Assembly: GCF_019802085.1 (NCBI RefSeq)
Contig: NZ_JAHVHV010000001.1
Location: forward strand, 620,001-684,000
Source of the DNA: Ferrimonas balearica
Lineage (GTDB): Bacteria; Pseudomonadota; Gammaproteobacteria; Enterobacterales; Shewanellaceae
DNA: 64,000 bases
Reading direction: 5' to 3'
The notes beneath the pieces were generated by a model, which was given only the letters and a program-made list of their open reading frames with translations, was not told the DNA's origin and did no database searches. This document shows, piece by piece, positions 8,563 through 17,735 of this stretch. How positions within the stretch are numbered: the stretch's first letter is position 1; every line of letters starts with the position of its first letter. Both the position numbers and the translations under genes were made by a program.

Positions 8563-8746
8563 GTTGCCGTTTCGATGGCATTTCATTGAATTTTGTCAGT
8601 TTATTAACTTGGAATTCTGAAAATATGGGATCTGCTCAACGGTTTAGGCGGGCGTGAGTTGATAGAGTGTGGCTGTCTTCAAGGGACGTCGTGAGTGCCT
8701 GAATTGGCGGCGTCTCTTGGGCAATCACTGTGTGAGGATGAGAAAA

Positions 8747-9046
8747 ATGTTCAAACAACTGCTGATCGCACTGTTCGGTGCAAGCATGGCTTTCGGTGTT
8801 GCTGCCGCTGAAGTGGTATCCGACATGCACACCGACATGTCCGGTTGTGAGACCTGCCACGCCGACGGCATGCCGTCTGATGATGGCGCTCACGAAGCCG
8901 CTTCCTGCCTGGACTGCCACGGTGGCCTGACCGATATGGGCACGCCGCACCCGGAGCACGACGGTATGCTGGAGTGCACCGACTGCCACAACGTCCATGA
9001 GGACGAAGTGGGTCAGGCTCCGGCCACCTGTGACAACTGTCACTAA
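8747..9046 (+). CDS. Second small tetraheme cytochrome c, tandem paralogue
   Basis: This 99-residue exported protein aligns end to end with the preceding gene. It has a signal peptide to about residue 21 and CXXCH motifs at 34-38, 54-58, 77-81 and 95-99 (CETCH, CLDCH, CTDCH, CDNCH). The chain stops at His99, the axial histidine of the fourth heme, and lacks the short DDGRT-like tail of its neighbour. The ATG at 8747 with GAGG at 8734-8737 is preferred over an ATG at 8738 or a longer frame from 8669. Likely role: periplasmic electron transfer with a distinct partner or potential. Confidence 0.9.
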   Translation: MFKQLLIALFGASMAFGVAAAEVVSDMHTDMSGCETCHADGMPSDDGAHEAASCLDCHGGLTDMGTPHPEHDGMLECTDCHNVHEDEVGQAPATCDNCH

Positions 9047-9054
9047 GATAAAAA

Positions 9055-9079
9055 ACGCCGCATCTCGCGGCGTTTTTTT
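9055..9079 (+). terminator. Terminator after the second tetraheme gene
   Basis: ACGCCGC (9055-9061) pairs with GCGGCGT (9067-9073), loop ATCTC, followed by a T run. Confidence 0.9.
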
Positions 9080-9164
9080 CATCCCTCCTGTGCGCTGAAT
9101 CCGGCGCTCGGTTTCAATCTCCCCCCACCCTGCCTACAATGTCGCCCTCAGCCAAGGAGCGACC

Positions 9165-9833
9165 ATGCATTACCCCGTCAACGAACTGTTCGAAACCATT
9201 CAGGGCGAAGGCCACTTTACCGGGGTGCCGGCGGTGTTTCTCCGTCTGCAGGGCTGCCCGGTGGGCTGCCCCTGGTGCGATACCCGCCACACCTGGACCC
9301 AGGAGGCTCAGGATCGGGTGGCACCGGATGCGGTGATCGGGGCAGGGGATGGGCAGCCTCGCTGGGCCGAATGGCCGCTGGAGGCGCTGGTGGCCCATCT
9401 GACCGGGCCCAGCTACCGGGCACGGCACCTGGTGATCACCGGCGGCGAGCCCTGCCTGCAGGACTTGCGTCCCTTGACCGAGCGGATGGAGGCGGCCGGC
9501 TGGCGTTGCCAGATTGAGACCTCGGGCTGTTTCGAGGTGCGCACCAGTGCGGACACCTGGGTGACGGTGTCACCCAAGATTGGGATGAAAGGGGGTTACC
9601 AGGTGTTGCGCTCGGCCCTGGAGCGGGCCAATGAGATTAAGCACCCGGTGGCGATGCAAAAGCACATCGATGAACTGGATGCCCTGTTGGGGGATCTGCC
9701 GTTGGCGGGCAAGGTGGTGGCGCTTCAGCCCATCAGCCAGCAGCACCGGGCCAATGACCTCTGCGTTAAGGTCTGCATCGAGCGCAACTGGCGCCTGTCG
9801 GTGCAGACCCACAAGTATCTGAATATCGATTAA
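9165..9833 (+). CDS. queE: 7-carboxy-7-deazaguanine synthase QueE
   Basis: QueE is a radical SAM enzyme that contracts the ring of 6-carboxytetrahydropterin to CDG in the queuosine tRNA pathway. The 222-residue protein has the cluster motif CPVGCPWC (C31, C35, C38), the N-terminal [10 protein letters not shown] typical of the family, and [14 protein letters not shown] precedes the ATG at 9165 at good spacing. Its stop overlaps the end of queD on the other strand by 4 bases, so the two consecutive pathway enzymes sit tail to tail. Confidence 0.95.
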   Translation: MHYPVNELFETIQGEGHFTGVPAVFLRLQGCPVGCPWCDTRHTWTQEAQDRVAPDAVIGAGDGQPRWAEWPLEALVAHLTGPSYRARHLVITGGEPCLQDLRPLTERMEAAGWRCQIETSGCFEVRTSADTWVTVSPKIGMKGGYQVLRSALERANEIKHPVAMQKHIDELDALLGDLPLAGKVVALQPISQQHRANDLCVKVCIERNWRLSVQTHKYLNID

Positions 9834-10201
9834 GCCGGCTGGGGCCCACGGTAGCGGCAACCGGAGGTGCAGGTTTCCATGATGGCCACCTCCGACAGCT
9901 GGGGCAGGGTGGGCTTGAGCTGCTGCCAGATCCACTGGGCCAGCACTTCGCTGGTGGGGTTTTCCAGGCCGGGAATGTCATTGAGGTAGTGGTGATCCAG
10001 CCGCTCCCAGATGGGCTTGAAGTGGGCTTTAAGCTCGGCAAAGTCCATCACCCAGCCGGTGTGGGGATCCACCTCGTCCTGCACGCTGATGCGCACCTTG
10101 AAGGAGTGGCCGTGGAGTCGTCCACACTTGTGGCCCGCCGGCACGTTCGGCAACAGGTGGGCGGCCTCAAAGGTGAACTCTTTATAGATCTCGACGGACA
10201 T
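9830..10201 (-). CDS. queD: 6-carboxy-5,6,7,8-tetrahydropterin synthase QueD
   Basis: QueD converts dihydroneopterin triphosphate to 6-carboxytetrahydropterin, the substrate of QueE, for queuosine and preQ0 synthesis. The 123-residue protein begins [15 protein letters not shown]. It has zinc ligands H15, H30 and H32 (CGRLHGHSF), active-site C26, and the LDHHYLND motif. The start at 10201 gives the usual length (E. coli 121); a longer in-frame start at 10342 adds 47 unrelated residues. Confidence 0.95.
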   Translation of the reverse strand: MSVEIYKEFTFEAAHLLPNVPAGHKCGRLHGHSFKVRISVQDEVDPHTGWVMDFAELKAHFKPIWERLDHHYLNDIPGLENPTSEVLAQWIWQQLKPTLPQLSEVAIMETCTSGCRYRGPQPA

Positions 10202-10427
10202 GGTGGACGTACCTCTGGCTTTTGGGGGCGCCAAGTGTGCCATGGGCCCAGGGGTCAGGCAACCGTCAACCCGCCTCGGTAAATGTTGAAAAACTATTGC
10301 TATTGGCAACTTTTCTATGAAAATTCCGAATTTTCGTTCCAAGTGTTCCGTATTCTCGATTAGCCTTTATCGCGGGAATAGGGTAAAAAATTGCACTGGT
10401 ATTGAACCTCTTGGCAGGAGAATCAGA

Positions 10428-10637
10428 GTGAAAAAGTGCGTTGTCGGTATGGTGGCCTTGTTCCTGGTTGGGTGCGGGGGTCCGGAAGCGACCTGGGTCC
10501 ACCCGAGCAAAGACAACACCGCCTTTATGCAGGATCGGGACAGCTGTAACCGTCGGCTGGATCCCGCCGCAGACCGGTTCAATGAGCGCTTCGAACAGTG
10601 CATGAACCAGCGAGGCTGGCAGCTGGAAAGCCACTGA
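10428..10637 (+). CDS. Small hypothetical lipoprotein
   Basis: GTG at 10428 follows AGGAG (10416-10420) with 7-base spacing. The 69-residue product starts VKKCVVGMVALFLVGCGG, a signal peptide with lipobox LVGC, so the mature lipoprotein is about 52 residues. The mature part has two cysteines (SCNRR and QCMNQRGW) that could form a disulfide. No named family is recognised. A terminator follows at once, so it is probably monocistronic. An in-frame upstream ATG at 10317 would bury the signal peptide and is rejected. Confidence 0.75.
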   Translation: MKKCVVGMVALFLVGCGGPEATWVHPSKDNTAFMQDRDSCNRRLDPAADRFNERFEQCMNQRGWQLESH

Positions 10638-10656
10638 TTCGCACCGCGAGGGGATA

Positions 10657-10684
10657 GGGGAGGCCGAAAGGTCTCCCTTTTTTG
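10657..10684 (+). terminator. Terminator after the small lipoprotein gene
   Basis: GGGAGGCC pairs with GGTCTCCC around GAAA, a stable tetraloop, and is followed by TTTTTT. Confidence 0.85.
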
Positions 10685-10725
10685 TTATGGTTTAGGGAAT
10701 CGTACCCTAGCCAATCGGAGTGGCC

Positions 10726-11634
10726 ATGGCCCGTTACCCGCTCAGTCCCGACGAAGATCGGGTGCTGGAGGAGAAAGCCACCGAGTCCCCCTTCAGCGGA
10801 CGCTTCCTCACCCTGGACGACCAGGGCACCTACCACTGTCGCCGCTGCGAGGCGCCCCTGTACCGCTCGGGCCACAAGTTCGATGCCGGCTGTGGCTGGC
10901 CCGCCTTCGATGACGAGATCCCCAACGCCGTGCGCCGGGAGGTGGACGCGGATGGACGACGTACCGAGATCCTGTGCGCCCAGTGCGGCGGACACCTGGG
11001 GCACGTGTTCGAAGGGGAACGGTTGACCCCGAAGAACCTGCGCCACTGCGTCAACGCCCTCTCCCTCTCCTTTACCCCGGAGCCCCAGAGTGCTTCGACC
11101 TCGGTGGCGGTGTTCGGCGGGGGCTGCTTCTGGTGCCTGGAGGCGCTGTTTCAGCGGGTAAAAGGGGTCAGCGAGGTGATCAGTGGCTACGCCGGCGGGG
11201 CAGCGGAGCGGGCCAACTACCGCGACGTTTGTGGCGGCAGCAGCGGCCACATCGAGGTGATCCGCCTGACCTTTGACCCGGCTCTCATCAGCTACGGTCA
11301 GTTGCTGGAGCTGTTTTTCGACTGCCATGATCCCACCAGTTGGGACAAACAGGGCGCCGATGCCGGCAGCCAGTACCGCAGCGTGATCTTCTGTGAGGAT
11401 GAGGCCCAAAAAGCCCAGGCCGAAGCGCAGATCCAGGCCCTGGAGAGGATGGGGCGTGGCCCCATCGTCACCGAGCTGCGCCCGGCGGCCCCGTTCCACT
11501 CGGCGGAGGAGTACCACCAGGATTACTTCAATCAAAACACCGAGCAGCCTTACTGCCAGTGGAACATCCAGCCCAAGCTCACCCAACTGCGCTTAAAGTA
11601 CGCCGACAGGATACGCCCCGACGAGCCGGAGTAG
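10726..11634 (+). CDS. Bifunctional methionine sulfoxide reductase B/A
   Basis: A 302-residue cytoplasmic fusion that should reduce both R and S diastereomers of methionine sulfoxide with thioredoxin. Residues 1-120 are MsrB: zinc cysteines C38, C41, C84 and C87, the GCGWPAF and HLGHVFEG segments, and catalytic C108 in LRHCVNALSL. Residues about 125-295 are MsrA, with GGCFWCLEA (catalytic C134), GYAGG and the HQDYF end. The B-then-A order is opposite to the PilB and streptococcal fusions. ATG at 10726 follows GGAG (10717-10720); a GTG at 10720 adds two residues. Confidence 0.93.
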   Translation: MARYPLSPDEDRVLEEKATESPFSGRFLTLDDQGTYHCRRCEAPLYRSGHKFDAGCGWPAFDDEIPNAVRREVDADGRRTEILCAQCGGHLGHVFEGERLTPKNLRHCVNALSLSFTPEPQSASTSVAVFGGGCFWCLEALFQRVKGVSEVISGYAGGAAERANYRDVCGGSSGHIEVIRLTFDPALISYGQLLELFFDCHDPTSWDKQGADAGSQYRSVIFCEDEAQKAQAEAQIQALERMGRGPIVTELRPAAPFHSAEEYHQDYFNQNTEQPYCQWNIQPKLTQLRLKYADRIRPDEPE

Positions 11635-11708
11635 GGCGCCGTGGTGCTGCTCTGGTGCCAAGGGGCCATCTTCGTTAGGGTAGAGCCACACCCCGACAGG
11701 AGCCTACC

Positions 11709-12203
11709 GTGACACCCTCTCCACTGCTTCCCCAACTGACGACCCCGGTCAGCACCATCCTGGTGGTCTGCATGGGCAACATCTGCCGCTCACCCACCGC
11801 CGAGGCGGTGTTTCGCCAGCGGGCCCAGGCTCAGGGCCTGTCCCTGACCATCGATTCCGCTGGTACCATCGGCTACCACGCCGGCGAAGGGCCCGACCCC
11901 CGCTCCCGGGCGGCGGGGGAAGCCCGGGGCTACGATTTCAGCGGCATCACCGCCCGGCAGATCCAGCGCCAGGATCTGGACCGGTTCGATCTGGTGCTGG
12001 CGGCGGACAACCAGAACCTGGCGGACATCCAGCGTCTGGCGCGCACGCCGGTCCGGGCGCACATCGGCCTGATCCTCGATGGCCTGGGTCGGCCCGGCCA
12101 GGAGGTGCCGGACCCCTACTACGGCGGTGCCCAGGGGTTCGAGCGGGTCCTGGATCTGGTTGAGGCGGCCGCGGACGGCTGGTTCAGCCACCTGAAGGCA
12201 TAA
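11709..12203 (+). CDS. Low-molecular-weight protein tyrosine phosphatase
   Basis: This 164-residue phosphatase of the acid phosphatase 1 fold has the signature loop VCMGNICRSPTAE (nucleophile C21, R27) and the general acid region VPDPYYGG. GTG at 11709 follows AGGAG with 6-base spacing. Chromosomal context (msrBA upstream, rne downstream) gives no kinase partner such as Wzc, so it is a stand-alone housekeeping type rather than a capsule regulator; the substrate is unknown. It shares a bidirectional terminator with rne. Confidence 0.9.
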   Translation: MTPSPLLPQLTTPVSTILVVCMGNICRSPTAEAVFRQRAQAQGLSLTIDSAGTIGYHAGEGPDPRSRAAGEARGYDFSGITARQIQRQDLDRFDLVLAADNQNLADIQRLARTPVRAHIGLILDGLGRPGQEVPDPYYGGAQGFERVLDLVEAAADGWFSHLKA

Positions 12204-12233
12204 AAAAAGCCACCCGGCTGGGTGGCTTTTTTG
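12203..12233. terminator. Bidirectional terminator between the phosphatase gene and rne
   Basis: GCCACCC (12209-12215) pairs with GGGTGGC (12220-12226) around GGCT, flanked by an A run on the left and a T run on the right, so it can serve both convergent genes. Confidence 0.9.
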
Positions 12234-12245
12234 TGCCCTTGGGCG

Positions 12246-15200
12246 TTACTCCGTAGGACGGGTCATGGTGGCGTTCACCATGCTCTGGTAACGGTTGGTG
12301 GCAAAGTCGTTGGCCTTGGCCTCGAACTCCGGCACCTTCACCTCCACCAGATTCATCTCCGGCGCGTCGACCGCGGGGGCGGCCATCTCGGCACTGGCAC
12401 CCTGGTTGAGGTTCACCAGGCCAGAGCCGGCCTTGGCCGCCGGTTGCACCGGTACGCTCTGGGCTTCGGCCTCAGCGGCCTTCGGCTCGTCGGCCACCGG
12501 AGCCGCCACTTCAACCGGCTTAACCTCGGCGACGGGCTCGGCTTCAGCTTCGGTGCTCATCGGCGCTTCAGTAACGGCCGGCGCTTCCGCCGGGGCCGCC
12601 TCAACCTTGGGCGCTTCGACCGGTTCGGATACCGGCTCGGCAATTTCGGCTTTCGGCTCGACGGCGTCCTCGGCCGGGGCTTCGGCCACCTCGTCCGCTT
12701 GCGCGGCCTTGGGTTCAGCCTCAGCGGCCTCGGCGGTCACCGGGGCGTCCTCTTGTACCGGTTCAGCCTGGGGCTGGGCCACCTCGGCGGTCTCGCTTAC
12801 GGCCTCGGCCTGGGCGTCGGTCACCGGGGCGTCGACTTTGGGCTCAACGGCTTCAGTCGGCTCCTCAGGGGCCTCCTGCTGGTCGGCGGACTCCAGCGGC
12901 ATGTCCAGCTGCTCCTCCACCGGGCCGCCCATTTCGGTGGCTTCCGGGTAGCGAGCGGTCACCGGATCCTGCTGAGCCTTCTGCTCCAGATCCTGCTCAT
13001 CGTCCCGCTGCTGGCGACGGCGGCGTTGGCCGGCGGCGCGCAGGTGACGCGGACTGCGGCGAGAGCGACGGTGGGCGTTGCGCTCATTCTCGGTCAGCGT
13101 CAGCTCGCTTTCCCCGTCCTCACCCTGGGCATCGCCTTGGCGTTCGGTCAGGGGTGCGGTTTCGGTTTCCGCCACCGGCGCTTCGGCCTTGGGCGGCTCG
13201 ATGGGGGCCGGAGTGGTTTCAGCCGGGACTTCGGCGGTGACCGGAGCCTCGAGCGCGGCGTCCGCTTCGGCGGCCTGCTCGGCGGATTTCACTCGAACGG
13301 AGCGCTCCAGCTGACGGCGTTGGCGACGTTGACGGCGCTGTTCGACTTTCTCCTCGCGGGCTTCGACGGCGGCGGTGTCGGCTTCCCGATCCTGACGGCG
13401 CTCTTCGCTGCGGGGCTTGCGGCGCTCCTCGCGGCGCTCTTCACGACGGTCGTCGCGACGCTCCTCACGACGCTCGTCACGGCGATCATCACGACGCTCG
13501 TCGGAACGCTTCTCACGGGGCTCCTTGGCCGGCTTGGCAGCGCGGTCCTGGCGTTGGGCCTCGTCGGCGCGCTCGGCACGGTCGGCACGCTCACCACGAT
13601 CGCGGCGGTCGCGACGACTGCGGCGGCGCTCCTTGTTGGCGTCCAGTTTCTCCTGCTCGCCCTGCTCGGAGCGCTTACGGCCACGGCGGTTGCGATCCTG
13701 GCGTTCGCCACGCTCGCCGCGTTCACCACGGTTACCGCGCTCGCCACGCTGACGGCGCTGACCGTCACGGCTCTCTTTCTTGGCCTTGGGTTGCGCTTCC
13801 TCTTCCGCCTCAGTGCCGAACAGGCCCTTGATGGCGGCGCCGATGCGGCTGAACAGGGATGGGGCCGGGGCGGGGGCCGCTTCCGGCTTGCGCTTCGGCT
13901 TGGACTTGGGCTTGGCGGCCTTGGGCTCGGCGGGCTTAGCGGCCGGCGCTTTGGGTTCGCTCTTGGCTTCGGCTTTCGGGGCGCTCAGGCCCTGCAGCAC
14001 CGGCTTGTCGCCCTGTTGACGCTCCAGCTTACGCGGCTCGTACAGGGTCACCTCGGGACGCTCAACCTGGCTGTAGCTGGCCTCGGTGATGGTGTCGTCC
14101 TTGCGGTGGCGCACCACGGTGTAGTTGGGGGTGTCCATGTAGGGGTGGGGGATGACGTACACCTCCACCTTGTGACGCTGCTCGATAATGCGGATCGCCT
14201 TGCGCTTCTCGTTCAGCAGGAACGCCGCCACATCGGTGGGCACCTGGGCCTCGATCTGGGCGGTGTTCTCCTTGATCGCTTCCTCCTCCATCAGACGCAG
14301 GATGGAGAGCGCCAGGGATTCGGTGCCGCGGATGCTGCCCTGGCCGTTACAGCGGGGACAGAGGTGGGCGGCAGACTCACCCAGGGAGGGACGCAGACGC
14401 TGGCGGGACATCTCCAGCAGACCGAAGCGGGAGATGCGACCGATCTGAACCCGGGCGCGGTCCTGACGGACGGCGTCACGCAGACGGTTCTCCACTTCCC
14501 GCTGGTGGCGCACCGGCCCCATGTCGATAAAGTCGATAACCACCAGGCCACCCAGGTCACGCAGGCGCAGCTGGCGGGCGATCTCGTCCGCCGCTTCCAG
14601 GTTGGTCTGCAGAGCGGTTTCTTCGATGTCGCCGCCCTTGGTGGCGCGGGCGGAGTTGATGTCCACCGCGGTCAGGGCCTCGGTGGGATCGATCACGATG
14701 GAGCCACCGGAGGGCAGGCGCACTTCGCGTTGGAAGGCGGACTCGATCTGACTCTCGATCTGGTAGTGGGTGAACAGGGGCACTTCGCCCTGGTAGAGCT
14801 TCAGCTTGCTGACCGCATCCGGGCGCACCAGGTTGATGTGCTCTTTGGCCTGCTCGAACACCCGCTGGTGGTCAATCAGGATCTCGCCGATGTCGCTGCG
14901 CAGGTAATCGCGGATGGCGCGGACAATGACGTTGCTCTCCTGGTGGATCAGGATGGGGGCGGGACGGCTGTCTGCCGCCTGCTTGATGGAGTCCCAGTGG
15001 TGCAGCAGCACGTTGAGATCTTCCGCCAGCTCCTCGGCAGCCTTGCCCACGCCCGCGGTGCGAACGATCAGGCCCATGCCCTGGGGCACGGTCAGCTTGG
15101 AGAGGGCGTCCTTGAGTTCGGAGCGCTCGTCCCCTTCGATGCGACGGGAGATCCCACCGGCACGGGGGTTGTTGGGCATCAGAACCAGGTAGGAGCCGGC

Positions 15201-15566
15201 CAGGCTGATGAAGGTGGTCAGGGCCGCGCCCTTGGTACCACGCTCCTCTTTGTCCACCTGGACGATCACTTCCTGGCCCTCTTTGATCACCTCTTTGATG
15301 TTGGGGCGACCGGAGAGAGAGCTGCCTTCGGCAAAGTATTCGCGGGCGATCTCTTTGATGGGGAGGAAGCCGTGACGCTCAGCGCCGTAATCGACGAAAG
15401 CGGCTTCGAGGGAGGGTTCGACGCGGGTAATTTTACCCTTGTAGATGTTGGCCTTTTTCTGCTCGTGACCGGGGCTTTCGATGTCCAGATCATAGAGGCG
15501 TTGGCCATCTACCAAAGCGACGCGCAACTCTTCGGATTGAGTTGCGTTGATTAGCATTCTTTTCAT
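12246..15566 (-). CDS. rne: Ribonuclease E
   Basis: RNase E is the endonuclease of the RNA degradosome and processes rRNA, tRNA and sRNA targets. The 1106-residue protein begins [20 protein letters not shown]. An S1 domain (about 37-120) follows, then catalytic aspartates in [10 protein letters not shown] and VVIDFIDM, and the zinc-link LCPRCNGQG. After about residue 530 it becomes low complexity: a basic Arg/Asp/Glu block encoded by 12-base repeats and a long Ala/Glu/Pro acidic tail, the natively unfolded scaffold. The final NATMTRPTE resembles the end of related enzymes. The start at 15566 is preferred over an ATG 18 bases upstream. Confidence 0.96.
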   Translation of the reverse strand: MKRMLINATQSEELRVALVDGQRLYDLDIESPGHEQKKANIYKGKITRVEPSLEAAFVDYGAERHGFLPIKEIAREYFAEGSSLSGRPNIKEVIKEGQEVIVQVDKEERGTKGAALTTFISLAGSYLVLMPNNPRAGGISRRIEGDERSELKDALSKLTVPQGMGLIVRTAGVGKAAEELAEDLNVLLHHWDSIKQAADSRPAPILIHQESNVIVRAIRDYLRSDIGEILIDHQRVFEQAKEHINLVRPDAVSKLKLYQGEVPLFTHYQIESQIESAFQREVRLPSGGSIVIDPTEALTAVDINSARATKGGDIEETALQTNLEAADEIARQLRLRDLGGLVVIDFIDMGPVRHQREVENRLRDAVRQDRARVQIGRISRFGLLEMSRQRLRPSLGESAAHLCPRCNGQGSIRGTESLALSILRLMEEEAIKENTAQIEAQVPTDVAAFLLNEKRKAIRIIEQRHKVEVYVIPHPYMDTPNYTVVRHRKDDTITEASYSQVERPEVTLYEPRKLERQQGDKPVLQGLSAPKAEAKSEPKAPAAKPAEPKAAKPKSKPKRKPEAAPAPAPSLFSRIGAAIKGLFGTEAEEEAQPKAKKESRDGQRRQRGERGNRGERGERGERQDRNRRGRKRSEQGEQEKLDANKERRRSRRDRRDRGERADRAERADEAQRQDRAAKPAKEPREKRSDERRDDRRDERREERRDDRREERREERRKPRSEERRQDREADTAAVEAREEKVEQRRQRRQRRQLERSVRVKSAEQAAEADAALEAPVTAEVPAETTPAPIEPPKAEAPVAETETAPLTERQGDAQGEDGESELTLTENERNAHRRSRRSPRHLRAAGQRRRRQQRDDEQDLEQKAQQDPVTARYPEATEMGGPVEEQLDMPLESADQQEAPEEPTEAVEPKVDAPVTDAQAEAVSETAEVAQPQAEPVQEDAPVTAEAAEAEPKAAQADEVAEAPAEDAVEPKAEIAEPVSEPVEAPKVEAAPAEAPAVTEAPMSTEAEAEPVAEVKPVEVAAPVADEPKAAEAEAQSVPVQPAAKAGSGLVNLNQGASAEMAAPAVDAPEMNLVEVKVPEFEAKANDFATNRYQSMVNATMTRPTE
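13420..13515 (-). repeat. 12-base tandem repeats inside rne
   Basis: About eight imperfect 12-base units of the form CGACGCTCCTCA (forward-strand reading) encode repeated Arg-Arg-acid-acid or Arg-Arg-Glu-Glu quartets in the RNase E scaffold. In-frame copy-number change would lengthen or shorten this basic block without a frameshift. Confidence 0.8.
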
Positions 15567-16041
15567 TGTGGTGACAGATTCCAATTCTTGTCACCGTACA
15601 GGTCGAGTACCGGCTTTTCCCGGCACCCCAAGGGGTTAAGCAGCCTCACGGCTGGTCTGGGGGTGGAGGCTCGGTGGACAGGATCCACACACTAGAGCAG
15701 GCAGCCGCGGGCGCACCGCGGATGGTCTCTTTGCCTGGTAGGCCTCATTGTCGAAGCGCTTTCGCGCCGAATCAGCCGCCGGAGCGTCTGACGAAATCTT
15801 TTGCTGCCGGGCGATATCGCCGGTCAGACCTGTATCGGTAACAGTGCTTACTTTACTGTTCGGGGCTTTCGGGCGGTGGCTCATCAGCCGGGCCGACCGC
15901 GGCAGGGTCAAAAATTGGACACGCTGCTCGGGGAATCGTATGCGGGTAATCCATTTAAACGACAAGATTACTGGCCTCTTCCTGGCCCCGACCGGGATGG
16001 TTTTTCCATCATTTGGGCAGTTTGAGCCCACCGGTGCGACA
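15567..16041 (-). promoter_or_regulatory. Long structured 5' leader of rne
   Basis: The gap of about 556 bases between rne and divergent rluC holds no credible gene. If transcription starts near 16035, the rne leader is about 470 bases. It contains GTGACA/TGTCAC arms about 12 bases apart right before the rne start (about 15570-15593) and further GC-rich complementary segments (for example CGCGG/CCGCG near 15707-15721). In enterobacteria the rne leader binds RNase E for autoregulation; a similar role here is inference. Confidence 0.5.
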
Positions 16042-16070
16042 AGAATAGCAATTTTGCAAAAGAGCGGCAA
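16042..16070 (-). promoter_or_regulatory. Candidate rne promoter
   Basis: On the reverse strand TTGCCG (16065-16070), 17 bases, TATTCT (16042-16047). Each hexamer matches consensus at four of six positions. Confidence 0.4.
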
Positions 16071-16122
16071 TTGTCGCCACGCGGATTTCCGGCTATTTCC
16101 GCCACGGTGTACACTAGCGGCC

Positions 16123-17082
16123 ATGAAAGACTCCGTATCCAAACCCAGCCCCCAGGTTCAATGGGTGGACATCACCGACGACCACGCCGGTCAACGCATC
16201 GATAACTTTCTGCGTACCTTTCTCAAGGGGGTGCCGAAAAGCCTGATCTACCGCCTGCTCAGAAAAGGGGAGGTGCGGGTCAATAAAAAGCGCATCAAGC
16301 CGGAGTACAAGTTGGCCGATGGCGACCAGATCCGCATCGCGCCCATCCGGGTGGCGGAGCGGGACGAGACCCGCGCGCCTTCGGCCAAGCTGGAGAAGGT
16401 GGCTCAGCTTGAAGAGCAGATCGTGTACGAAGACAAGGTGATGCTGGTGATCAACAAACCCTCCGGCATCGCCGTGCACGGGGGCAGCGGCATCAACTTT
16501 GGTGTCATCGAAGCGCTGCGGGCCCTGCGCCCCAACGAGCGCCAGCTGGAGCTGGTGCATCGCCTGGACCGCGCCACCTCAGGGCTGCTGATGGTGGCCA
16601 AGAAGCGCTCCGCCCTGAAACACCTTCAGGATCAGCTGCGGGAGAAGACCATGCGCAAGCAGTACCTGGCGCTGGTCAAGGGCAGCTGGAAACCGCGCAC
16701 CCGGGCGGTGCAGGCCCCGCTGCTGAAAAACACCCTGAGCTCTGGCGAGCGTCTGGTGCGGGTGGACGTGACCGGCAAGCCCTCGGAGACCCGCTTTCGC
16801 ATCGTCGAGGCATTCGAGGAGGCCACCTTAATGGAGGCCAGCCCCATCACCGGCCGCACCCACCAGATCCGGGTGCACACCCAGCACGCCGGTCACCCCA
16901 TCGCCTGTGATGAGCGCTACGGTGACGACGCCTTCGACGCCCGGATGCGATCCCTGGGACTGGGACGCCTCTTCCTGCACGCCTATCGGCTGAGCTTCCT
17001 GCACCCGGTGGAGGGCACCACGGTGACCGTGGAGGCTCCGCTGGATGAGACTCTGGAAGGGGTACTGGGGAGGCTGCGCTGA
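16123..17082 (+). CDS. rluC: 23S rRNA pseudouridine synthase RluC
   Basis: RluC makes pseudouridine at three 23S rRNA positions (955, 2504 and 2580 in E. coli numbering). Its 319 residues equal the E. coli length. An N-terminal S4-like domain (about 20-80, QRIDNFL through GDQIRI) precedes the catalytic domain with HRLDRATSGLL (catalytic D149) and the SPITGRTHQIRVH motif. The ATG at 16123 gives MKDSVSKPS; the frame extends to 15748 but that part is the rne leader region. The stop overlaps the next ATG. Divergent rne-rluC is the usual gammaproteobacterial arrangement. Confidence 0.95.
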   Translation: MKDSVSKPSPQVQWVDITDDHAGQRIDNFLRTFLKGVPKSLIYRLLRKGEVRVNKKRIKPEYKLADGDQIRIAPIRVAERDETRAPSAKLEKVAQLEEQIVYEDKVMLVINKPSGIAVHGGSGINFGVIEALRALRPNERQLELVHRLDRATSGLLMVAKKRSALKHLQDQLREKTMRKQYLALVKGSWKPRTRAVQAPLLKNTLSSGERLVRVDVTGKPSETRFRIVEAFEEATLMEASPITGRTHQIRVHTQHAGHPIACDERYGDDAFDARMRSLGLGRLFLHAYRLSFLHPVEGTTVTVEAPLDETLEGVLGRLR

Positions 17083-17729
17083 TGGGCCGCCGTTACGATC
17101 TCATCATCTTCGACTGGGACGGTACCCTGATGGACTCCGTGGGCCGTATTGTGCGCTGCTGGCAGCAGGCGGCCGAAGCCATGGGGCTGCCCGAGGTGGC
17201 CGAATCCGCGGTGCGGGGCATCATCGGCCTGTCGATGAGCGAAGCGATGACCCAGCTGGCACCGGGGCTTAATGAGGTGGAGCAAACCCGTTTTCGCGAG
17301 CAGTATCGCAACCTGTACGCGGATCCCACCCTGGCGCCCACCCCGGTGTTTGATGGCGTCGAATCGCTGCTCACCCAACTGAATGAACAGGGTCACAAGT
17401 TGGCGGTGGCCACCGGCAAGGCCCGTCATGGACTGGAGCGCGCCTTTGGTCACAGCGGCATCCAGCACCACTTTGTCGGTTCTCGGACCGCCTGCGAAAC
17501 GGCCTCCAAGCCGGATCCCCAGATGGTGCTGGAGCTGTGTCAGGAGCAAGGGGTTACCCCGGCACGCACCCTGATGGTGGGGGACGCCTGGTTCGATCTG
17601 GAGATGGGCCGGCGGGCCGGCAGCGAGAGCATCGGCGTCAGTTACGGCGCCGGCGATACCCCCCACCTGATGACTGCGCAGCCCCGGGCGGTGATCCACC
17701 ACCCGCTGGAACTGCTCCAATGGGTCTAA
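17082..17729 (+). CDS. HAD-family phosphatase (phosphoglycolate phosphatase-like)
   Basis: A 215-residue HAD subfamily IA hydrolase. Motif I is FDWDGTLMDS (nucleophile and acid aspartates), motif II is AVATGKAR, the motif III lysine is in SKPDP, and motif IV is VGDAWFDLEMGRRAG. The cap domain lies at about 18-85. The ATG overlaps the rluC stop (TGATG), so the two are co-translated. Substrate is not predictable; a small phosphorylated metabolite such as phosphoglycolate or a nucleotide is likely by family. Confidence 0.88.
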   Translation: MGRRYDLIIFDWDGTLMDSVGRIVRCWQQAAEAMGLPEVAESAVRGIIGLSMSEAMTQLAPGLNEVEQTRFREQYRNLYADPTLAPTPVFDGVESLLTQLNEQGHKLAVATGKARHGLERAFGHSGIQHHFVGSRTACETASKPDPQMVLELCQEQGVTPARTLMVGDAWFDLEMGRRAGSESIGVSYGAGDTPHLMTAQPRAVIHHPLELLQWV

Positions 17730-17735
17730 CGCCCC

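Noticed and set aside
13420-13515. CRISPR array
   Set aside because: The 12-base units are in-frame coding repeats of RNase E without spacers; no cas genes in the window.
12222-15554. Forward-strand open frame of 1110 codons opposite rne
   Set aside because: Its translation is a low-complexity Gly/Leu/Phe/His product caused by biased codons of rne; rne itself has complete catalytic motifs.
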